Source of the DNA: Isoperla grammatica | Taxonomy: Eukaryota; Arthropoda; Insecta; Plecoptera; Perlodidae | NCBI GenBank assembly: GCA_945910005.1 | Contig: CAMDTW010000523.1 | Location: forward strand, 1,178,001-1,242,000 | Length of the DNA: 64,000 nucleotides | Reading direction: 5' to 3' | In this document: positions 28,181-37,800 of the stretch, in pieces | How positions within the stretch are numbered: the first letter of the stretch is position 1 | Layout of the letters: the number at the start of each line of letters is the position of its first letter | The notes under the pieces: generated by a model | What the model was told of the DNA's origin: nothing | Database searches by the model: none | Seen by the model: only the letters and a program-made list of their open reading frames with translations | Made by a program: the position numbers and the translations under genes

Positions 28181-30176
28181 ATATGATGAGTCTTATATGC
28201 TGAGTCTTATATGCTGAGTCTTACATGCTGGGTCTTATATGCTGGGTCTTATATGCCGGGTCTTATATGCTGGGTCTTATATGCTGAGTGTTACATGCTG
28301 AGTCTTATATGCTGAGTCTTATATGCTGAGTCTTATATGCTGAGTCTTATATGCTGAGTCTTATATGCTGAGTCTTATATGCTGAGTCTTATATGCTGGG
28401 TTATATGCTGAGTCTTATATGCTGGGTTATATGCTGGGTCTTATATGCAGGTTTTTATATGCAGAGTCTTATATGCTGAGTCTTATATGCTGAGTCTTAT
28501 ATGCTGAGTCTTATATGCTGGGTCTTATATGCTGGGTCTTATATGCAGGGTCTTATATGCTGGGTCTTATATGCTGAGTCTTATATGCAGGGTCTTATAT
28601 GCAGGGTCTTATATGCTGAGTCTCATATGCTAAGTTTTATATGCTGGGTCTTACATGCTGGGTCTTATATGCTGGGCCTTATATGAAGGTTCTTATATGC
28701 TGAGTCTTATATGCTGAGTCTTATTTGCTGGGTCTTATATGCTGAGTCTTATATGCTGGGTCTTATATGCTGAGTCTTATATGCTGGGTCTTATATGCTG
28801 GGTCTTATATGCTGAGTCTTATATGCAGGGTCTTATATGCAGGGCCTTATATGCTGAGTCTTATATGCTAAGTCTTAAATGCTGGGTCTTATATGCTGAA
28901 TCTAATATGCTGGGTCTAATATGCTGGGTCTTATATGCTGAGTCTTATATGCGGGGTCTTATATGCAGGGTCTTATATGCTGAGTCTTATATGCTGGGTC
29001 TTATATGCTGGGTCTTATATGCTGGGTCTTATATGCTGGGTCTTATATGCTGGGTCTTATATGCAGGGTCTTATATGCTGAGTCTTATTTGCTGAGTCTT
29101 ATATGCTGGGTCTTATATGCTGGGTCTTATATGCAGGGTCTTATATGCTGAGTCTTATATGCTGGGTCTTATATGCTGGGTCTTATATGCTGGGTCTTAT
29201 ATGCGGGTTCTTATATGCTGAGTCTTATATGCTGGGTCTTATATGCTGGGTCTTATATGCAGGGTCTTATATGCTGAGTCTTATATGCTGAGTCTTATAT
29301 GCTGGGTCTTATATGCTGGGTCTTATATGCTGGGTCTTATATGCAGGGTCTTAAATGCTCAGTCTTATATGCTGGGTCTAATATGCTGGGTCTTATATGC
29401 TGGGTCTTATATGCTGGGTCTTATATGCTGGGTCTTATATGCCGAGTCTTATATGCTGAGTCTTATATGCTGGGTCTTATATGCTGAGTCTTATATGCTG
29501 GTTTTTATATGCTGGGTCTTATATGCTGAGTCTTATATGCAGGTTCTTATATGCTGAGTCTTAAATGCAGGTTCTTATATGCAGGTTCTTATATGCAGGT
29601 TCTTATATGCTGAGTCTTATATGCAGGTTCTTAAATGCTGGGTCTTATATGCTGAGTCTTATATGCTGGGTCTTATATGCTGAGTCTTATATGCAGGTTC
29701 TTATATGATGAGTCTTATATGATGAGTCTCATATGCTGACTCTTATATGCTGACCCTTACATGCTGGGTCTTATATGCTGGGTCTTATATGCCGGGTCTT
29801 ATATGCTGGGTCTTAAATGCTGAGTCTTATATGCTGGGTCTTATATGCTGAATCTAATATGCTGGGTCTAATATGCTGGGTCTTATATGCTTAGTCTTAT
29901 ATGCAGGGTCTTATATGCAGGGTCTTATATGCTGAGTCTTATATGCTGGGTCTAATATGCTGGGTCTTATATGCTGGGTCTTATATGCTGGGTCTTATAT
30001 GCTGAGTCTTATATGCAGGGTCTTATATGCAGGGTCTTATATGCTAAGTCTTATATGCAGGGTCTTATATGCAGGGTCTTATATGCTGATTCTTATATGC
30101 TGGGTCTAATATGCTGGGTCTTATATGCTGGGTCTTATATGCTGGGTCTTATATGCTGACTCTAATATGCAGGGTC

Positions 30177-30746
30177 AGTAGTATTTGGGTAGCTTAGAGT
30201 AGTATAAGAAGTCTGCTATATCTCTACGCATAAAAATAACCTTGATAATAATACGATGATTGTTCATCGATTGGCGCTATTTTGAAAGAGATATCTATAA
30301 TGGTTTTCTTATAAATAAATAAAAATGCAAAATGTCTCCGAGCGCGAGCTCTGTGAGGTTTGTCATGTTCAATTAATGTATCCGGCCGGCGTGCATTGTT
30401 TGTAAACAAGTGTTACGCATGCTTGATGTTCTGCGTCTCGATCCCCGGCGAGAGAGAGAGAGAGAGCGAGAGAGAGAGAGAGAGAGAGAGAGAGTCCCTA
30501 TCCCGCGAACACTTGAGACCTCCAGACGGCATAACGAGACTTTTTGTTATGCTCTCTTCTCGCCATGTGGTCGTGCGTTTAGGCAGTATTTATCAGTACG
30601 TTACAGCTCGTCGAGGAAGATTCGTGTTTTCTGATATCGTGTGGTCGTGAATTTTATAAAATGTGCCTGGGATATAGCATAGGATGGTCGGGATTAAGGT
30701 ATAGTTTAAAAATAAAATCATATCCAAATGAATAACTTTTATTAAG
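30177..30746. other. Unique spacer after satellite
   Basis: Unique sequence with a (GA)n run and no convincing gene. A GC-richer stretch at about 30340-30660 holds two short plus-strand frames that run through the GA repeat; I regard them as artefacts. Confidence 0.5.
30449..30494. repeat. (GA)n microsatellite
   Basis: GA repeat of about 46 bp with one CG interruption. Confidence 0.95.
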
Positions 30747-30950
30747 TTATCCTATTACAATAGTGTTAGTTTGAACAGCATTTGATTTTTTCTTCGTGGT
30801 CTTCCTAGGACAAGGAGATTCCAGACTATCGTCGTTGTTAACATAACTTTTATAAAGTTATCCTATTACAATAGTGTTTGTTTGAGCAGTATTTGATTTC
30901 TTCTTCTTCTTCGGTGTCTTCCTGGGACAAGAAGGTTCCAATCCGTCGTC
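30735..30950 (-). repeat. ~105-bp direct duplication of an exon end
   Basis: Two tandem copies about 110 bp apart share AAGTTATCCTATTACAATAG and the coding remnant for CPRKT, lysines and NTIVIG. Each copy contains its own stop codon, so the downstream copy is a duplicated 3' end. Confidence 0.8.
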
Positions 30951-31334
30951 GATATTAGCAGTTGAATTGTTTACTATTTTCTTGGGACAACGAGGAGGGG
31001 AGGGGCGCTTCATTTTTTGTGGCTCACGTATGTTTATCTGAACAACTCCTCCAACAAGAGTACTCAACTCTAGAGATTCTCCATTGTCCGTATTTACCTG
31101 AGCAATATTAGGTAAAGGATTAAGACTACCTCTGGAGTGAAAGCTATTGTCTTGTTTTGCATCTCTACGGGATCTAGGAATGATATTCAGGTTGATACGA
31201 GCAAGGAGTTTAAGAACGGACTTCCCGGCCGGCTCAACTCCTTCGCGAACGAAGCCGATAAGGGGTCTGCCTGTTTTAGTGCATGGTGGGCGGAGTCGAG
31301 ATGTTAGCCTTGACGGGTCCTCGGAGTTGCTCGC
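30747..31334 (-). CDS. Probable terminal exon of an unknown gene
   Basis: A minus-strand frame is open for about 158 codons from after a TAG at 31335-31337 to TAA at 30858-30860. It has no obvious start, so it is probably a 3' exon; acceptor-like AG sites occur at its upstream end. The product is polar and basic, with a C-terminal lysine run (TPKKKKK) ending in NTIVIG, which suggests a nuclear tail. I do not recognise the family. The last ~35 codons are duplicated beyond the stop. The second copy ends in the same NTIVIG and TAA (30747-30749), followed closely by AATAAA-like sequence. It could be the end of a transposon gene or of a gene unrelated to its neighbours. Confidence 0.35.
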
Positions 31335-32000
31335 CTAACTTCGGCGGACTCCACCGCTGTAGGGGAAATGAGGGGAAGTATGCATGTACGACAATGATGA
31401 CAACTCGCAGGCTTCATTACTATCTTTGTGATAACACTAATCGCGCGCTGTGCACTCAACATATTTCACACATCCCATTAGAATTAGTCCACTTTTGGAA
31501 GATACGCGTGTATGAACCCAAACCATCACTGCAAAATATGTAAACATCAAGTATGCGTAATAAATGATACGTCACGGCCAGGTGGCTAAGATTAGCTGCA
31601 ATGATGAATGAACTTGTTATCAATATGTATCATTACTATACTATGTAGTAGTATCACATAACACACTATTTTAGCACCGATAGAGGTGGCTCAGCGTTGA
31701 CACACGAGGCTCTAATTCGGGAGGTCCCGGTTCGATTACAATCATCTGCAATCCTGACTGAAGGTTTTTCCGAGGGTTTCCTCAGTCGTAAAGGCGAATG
31801 CGGATGGGATTGTGTCCAAGAAACATCACCGGACATTCCTTCCCAACTATTCAAACACGTCGTAACACGGTAACACACCTTTTTCTCGGAAGAGTGGTAT
31901 ATGGTAAAGCTTGTGTGCAGTGTGCACTCGGGGATTCCTATGAAAAATTATTGTACGCATTTAGCTGTTGCATTGTTGTAGGCATCAGATTATAAGTGAT
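31335..32000. other. Spacer holding a SINE
   Basis: Apart from the tRNA-derived SINE listed separately, no gene is visible between the unknown exon and the stop codon of the Mutator-YqaJ gene. Confidence 0.5.
31674..31880 (+). mobile_element. tRNA-derived SINE
   Basis: The head carries a Pol III A box (GGTGGCTCAGCGTTGAC, about 31686-31702) and B box (GGTTCGATTA, about 31730). It is followed by a conserved-looking core around 31757-31803 containing TTTTTCCGAGGGTTTCCTCAG and AAAGGCGAATGC. That core resembles SINE cores I associate with insect genomes, from general knowledge only. The 3' end is approximate and no clean poly-A tail is visible. A second head of the same family is at 56440-56505. 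Confidence 0.7.
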
Positions 32001-32497
32001 TTATGTTGTGGCTTCTTTTGCTGCTGCTTTCTTGTGTTTATTCTTTTTGTCCTCGAAGTGTCGAATGGCTTCGACAATTCTTCTTGGATCTCTAATGTCC
32101 CCTTTGACCAATCGTTTGGAATACTGCGGGTTCACTATCTCCGGCAGTAAACATTCCATATAAAACCTGGGAAAAACGATTTCACGTATGTAACATTTTT
32201 GTAAATCAACGTAAATGATCATTATAGCCTACTAAAGATCATGATTTTAAAGATATTTACGTACGTCTGCAGTTGAGTTGCCATGTTACGTCTCCAGAAT
32301 TCATCGTCACGTTTGATTACCTCGTACACCATCCAGTTTCTGGTATAGACGACGAAGTAACAGGCCTTTCGTTTTGTTACGTGCAACTGACCCTGCACTT
32401 GATAAAAGTACGAGTGGTTTTGCTTCAGCGTCAGCTTGCCGTCAACCACGTCACAGTAGGGTATCTGGAATTTTCATGAATATAACAATTTATCAAA

Positions 32498-32563
<66 letters not shown>

Positions 32564-34717
32564 TGAGGTTGTGAACATTGTTTACCTTTTTATTTTGGAT
32601 GGCTTCAAAAGGGGTTAGGAAGTCTTCCGCAGATATTGGGCATTTGACTTCCATGATATGGTCGTCGCCAACTAGACCATCTGAAATATATTTGCATATA
32701 GTTATTTCTATCTGACAGAGAGTGGACGTGAGTTGTGAACGGTGAACCATTGCGTTGAAAACCATGTATGCAAGTTTTCAATTTTCAATCCACAGTTTTC
32801 ATAATTTAAATAATATTTGGTATTTTTATCTACTGCCATACTTTTCATTTTATACGACAATGCATATCATACTTTGTGCTTGATATAAGATTTGTATTTA
32901 CCTACTTAATGAATTAACGTTTTACGGTACTTATTTTTCATTATTCTTTCAAAATGACTCTTTACTATTACGATGAAATGATCATAAAAATATATTTTCC
33001 AATTCCAGCTCTTCCCCAAACGCCATTTCTGTAAACTATAATACGTGGCTAGTATTCTGAGATAGCGACTGATTGATCAATCCTCTTACTGTAGGGGCAA
33101 ACTCCCACTTTTTGACGTTCCTACGCGTCTGCATGCATGCATATTATATAATCATGAATCAAGGCAGAAACATTAACCATTATTTAGTGTGACGTCGGCT
33201 TCTTAGTTGCCTCCCCTCAGACGAATTCTACCCCGGGCTCAGACGGGGTGCGCCAAATAATTATATTCCATAGCTATATTATAAAATAATACAATACAAA
33301 TACATAGCGGATGTGACCTAGTCACTTGTATATTGTACCTGGGCTGGCTGCTATGTACGGCAGGTCGCTATCGATGAAAAGGCCACAGCTTTCAGCGACA
33401 ACCCCGTGGTCTTGAGCCATCTTCTGTTTGGCAAGAGGCTCATTTTTTATGCCATGATCAAATGCCTTCAGTTGGAGGGAGCTGTACAAAATGGCGTGGA
33501 CAGTGCCCCTGCAAGATGTTGTTGGACGCATCTTGCAGACGGTGCCGAAGTGGGAGGCCGTGAGCCGTTTGCGTCGCTCGGAGTACCAGAGGTTGCTGTT
33601 TGCCTGGTCGACAGTTTGCCTCTCGATATCGGCGCGCTCGGCCTCGGTCTTCTTCAGGCTGTCCAGGAATATCACCTGTTTAGCCTCCAACTCTTCGGGA
33701 CTGATATCTTCGGCGATATCTGTGTCCAACAAGCCGTAGTGTTCATCGGGACCACCTGCGATACGAGGTCGCTTATGAGGTCCACTGGCTGCTGGATACT
33801 CCAGGCGTCTCTTCCTTGACCGTTCTAGAGTCCGCAGCTTTCTTTCCACTATTTTTTTTGTTTGATTTCCTAAAAAGCATTAAAATGAGTTTAAAAAAAT
33901 TGTTTGTTCTCAGCATATGTGTAAAAATTCAACTAAACACATTCTCACCTGGACTGGAATCACTCATCATTGTCTTATGAATGAGACGGTGATACTGGGG
34001 CCCAGTATTGTGTGAAACGACAGCAGCCTCACAACGTGTTTGGTACATCCCTCTCATGGCGTAATTGATGCGCCTGCTACCCAGAAATTTGTTCACAATA
34101 CTGTTATATTGTTCGCAAGCGTTGTTGTTCTTGTTTTGAATGAGGCTGGACGCGTGACGAGAGACACAAACAGCAACAATGTTAGTTAGCTCTTTGAACA
34201 AGCCACATTGAGTCATTTCAGGGACCATGTTGACCTCGCCGTCCTTTGGGCCAGTACAGAAGTACCCGCGTAGGCCGCAGTCCTTATGATCGCCAAATAT
34301 ATGGTTGGGCCCGTTTTCAATATCCAGCCTTAGTTCTCGAGTACGAAGATGCAGAGCATTTTCCTGTTTGGCCCGAAAATCTATTGCCCTTGTTACTGCT
34401 GTGCGAAGTCGAAGCAAATTCTGCTTGAGTAGGTCACGAATCGGTACAGAAAACCCAGACTTGGTCCTGGTACTTAGTTCTTTCACCTTGTTTATATAAT
34501 TTCGCAGCACGTGGTTGCGGCACTCAACCTTCTCGACCTGGAGATTGGGTCCATAGGGCGCGATATCCCGTAAGCGTTTATGCACACTACTGTCTCCGTC
34601 CCCTGTTGGATGAACACACGATGAGGAACGGAATAGAATAAAAATTGAGATCTGTGAATAACATATTATTATAATTATTATTACTATTATTACTATTACT
34701 ATTATTACTATTATTAC

Positions 34718-34780
<63 letters not shown>

Positions 34781-34798
34781 TATTATTATTATTATTAA

Positions 34799-34869
<71 letters not shown>

Positions 34870-37800
34870 ATTCGAGTTATTATAGCACTATTTTTTTGTA
34901 AGAAAACCTTCCCATGGTGACCCCAGGATCCTGTGTACCAGTGTATATAGTGGCAGGTTAGTAGTGGGATAATATCTTTATGGTGGGATTATGTATATTA
35001 TATTGTCCTGTGTCTGTGAACATACCTATGAGTTTGTTGTACTTGAGCCCGTGCATCTCCACACTTACTCTGAAGCCATCAGCGATGATATCAGCTTCCA
35101 TGGATGTCGCGCATTTCGTCCAGTTCAAGTAACACGTGTGTTCGGGAACATCTGTTTTACGATTCTTTGCCATCGAACACACACAGCAATATCTGTTTCG
35201 AACGCCTACGAACAAAACCTTTCTCGAATGGAACCCAACAATAGACGCCTGGATGGGTAGAAAGAACAACGATTATAGGTGAAGTATCGGGCGGTAACTG
35301 TAAACAAGACATATTTCTCCCATTGTATTACTTACCACTCCAGAAAGTGAATCGTACTTGGTTTTGTATGATCGTTTGCACCATTGTCCATCTGCAACAA
35401 CTGTGCACATCGGCGTTCCATCCACATCCAGGTTGTTGTGTTCCCTGGCAAAGGCGATCTCCTCTAGAGCCGCATCTTTCATGGCATTCAAACAGGCGTC
35501 ATGAATCGCCTCAGCTACACGATTTTGATGTTTAATAAATGTTTTGGGAGCCATGCAATGCATGTCTAGAGCTGCCATTAGATCCACAAGCTGAGCGTAT
35601 CCACCTCCCCCAGCGATTAGGCCATGCACAAACGATGGATTTACAGGCATGTAGGTGTCGGCGGTCGCTGCACTTTCGGATTCAATTTTCGAAATCTTGT
35701 TGCACACGTTACATTGGAATCTCCATGTACAATGAAAACCATCTAGGTTTTCTGATGTTAGATCCATATCCATGAATGTGCAGTCAAGGCCAGCACCGTG
35801 TCTTTCAGCCTTGATTGCCTGAAATAAGTGCCGTATGTCCACAAGCCTGCGTCCAGAGACCTCACAGGCACTTTCGCCATTCTCGCTATAGGGAACAGTC
35901 GCTATGTCCGTACTTTCAACAGCGAGTTCTTCAAGGCTGTACAGAGGAAAATGCATAGGCATATACAAAGTGAACGCTATATTTTTTTAAATTTAAATTA
36001 GTCAACGAGGCTTACCTATGAGACTCGACAGGCCAAAAACTGCATCCCTCCCCGGGGTCCGCCATCATTGTTTGGAGCTGCTCTTTATCATGTCTTGGAA
36101 ATGAGCGAGAATTTGGAGTCGATGTGCAAACTTGTTCTGGCATTTCTTCACCATCAAAGCTAAAAGTACATTTCATTTTGTACATTTGTACATTTTGTTA
36201 GTAACTTCAAACGCCTGTGATACAACAGAAGCAGACTTACCTATTTATTGGACTGAAGTCCCTTTGCATGATATTAAAGCCTTCTCCTAGACACGGGTCA
36301 TTTTCCTTAGCAGGATATACACTTTCATCAGGCGTGATAAGAACCTGTGGCCTGGAATGTATTTGTTGTTATAGTGAAATCAAATCACTTGAAAATAAGA
36401 TTAAATTTTAATGTTCACTTAAATTTCTTTGCAAACCTTTCTTGTTCAGATGTTGGGAATGTTTCCACGTGAAATTCACCAGATGCGGATACGATAGTTT
36501 CATTCAACGGCTCGACACTATTTGCCCTGAAATGTTTTTGTAAGAGTTATATAATATAACACTAAAATTAGATAACAACTATTAAGTTAAAAAAATGAAC
36601 ACAAACCCTATTATTTTGTTACTCTAAACAAATAATAAGGTTTACGAGAAAAGCTGGCAAAGAACGGGGAAAATTAGTAATTAAAAACCCATTATAGCAG
36701 CGTTGTTTTATCAAATGTAAATAATGTTTGCCGATTTATCCAGTTAAATATTTTTTAAACCCATATCCTTTGAAGCGGTTCTTTCAAAATGTTATTACAA
36801 AATGCTATTTCAAAAGCAACATTACAAATTAGCCCTAGGCCTACTAGAAATGATTCGTCTTGTTTCAAATATGCACCTGAGTATGGTAAATGGCATTCAC
36901 GTGGTATGTGATGTGATTCGTGAAGACTTATTTTATGGTTGGTGATTGGTGACGCCTATAATATGCTTAGTTTTTTCCTCTCATATTGCGGAGTTAATAA
37001 TGGTATGATAATGAAGGTTGATAATGTTAACCCAATATTTACAATAATATATAATTATAATCTTGGTATAACGATTACTAATAATAATAATATTTGGGAT
37101 GTAACGTCTCTCATTTTCGCAACGATGCTAATCGAGACGATGTGTGGGTGATTATGAAGATGTAAAAACGCCACATGACATCCATGCCCGAGCCAGGATT
37201 CGAACCTGGAACGCAGAGACCGCGGATTACTAGACATACGCCTAATCGACCGCGGCCAACTGTGCTGGCGTACAACGATTACAAAAATAATTAAACAATA
37301 AATTATTGTTAAAATTGGCCTATACGTTACCTTTGTTGAACAACGTCGTATACTTCAAAGTCGCCAGAAGCGGAAGTAACGCTGGTGTTGGCTCTGAAAG
37401 TGTAAAATCATATCTAAGGCATTTATATCGTTGTACCGGTACGGTTTTAACTTTTGCCATAGGTTTGTTTACTGCGGTGCGTCTTGCAAGACAACTGTGC
37501 AGTATGTGCCCCAAGGCTGTGTTGTCGAGCGCTCGAGCGCGTAACGCGCACACAAGAACAAAACCATTGTTTATAAGCAGAAATAATCGTTCCGAGTGGA
37601 AAGTCGTGTTTACTTTATATTATCATCAGTATTCAAAAATGGATAGTATTCAAATTGATGTTGAACTGCAGGCGAAATCGAGTCTCTCATTATAGTACTT
37701 TCACGCAGTAACTGTCATGTAAACGCTGTACTAGTTCATCGAATGTAGCAGCTGTAGACATTTGGATTATGTAATTAATTCGTAAATAAAATAGATACAG

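Larger units (their letters stand above)
5893..30176. repeat. 14-bp satellite array (about 24.3 kb)
   Basis: An unbroken head-to-tail array of a 14-bp unit, consensus GTCTTATATGCTGG. The last four positions vary among CTGGG, CTGAG, CAGGG and CAGGT types, giving about 1,700 copies. Rare units of 9, 13 or 15 bp and point variants (AAATGC, TAATATGC, CATATGC, TATACGC) mark blocks. Because 42 bp is 14 codons, all three forward frames read the same 14-residue hydrophobic peptide until a TGA or TAA variant. The many 60-118 codon frames here are therefore artefacts and I do not call them genes. No unrelated insertion interrupts the array. Confidence 0.97.

Noticed and set aside
6041..30159. Dozens of 60-118 codon frames encoding MLGLICWVLYAGSY-like peptides
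   Set aside because: They arise automatically because 42 bp of a 14-bp repeat is 14 codons and all three forward frames are equivalent. They end wherever a CTGAG or AAATGC variant falls, with no start context or conservation independent of the DNA repeat.
5893..30176. CRISPR-like array
   Set aside because: There are no spacers; units are contiguous, and the window is eukaryotic.
30360..30650. Two plus-strand frames across the GA microsatellite
   Set aside because: Both contain a glutamate/arginine repeat forced by GA; no homology and no splice support.
32493..32765. 90-codon minus-strand frame as a stand-alone gene
   Set aside because: Its middle is exon 11 of the fusion gene; the ends are intron sequence and polyisoleucine from the AAT repeat.
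37306..37695. Plus-strand 129-codon frame
   Set aside because: It is antisense to exon 3 and flanking intron of the spliced fusion gene and has no recognisable motif.
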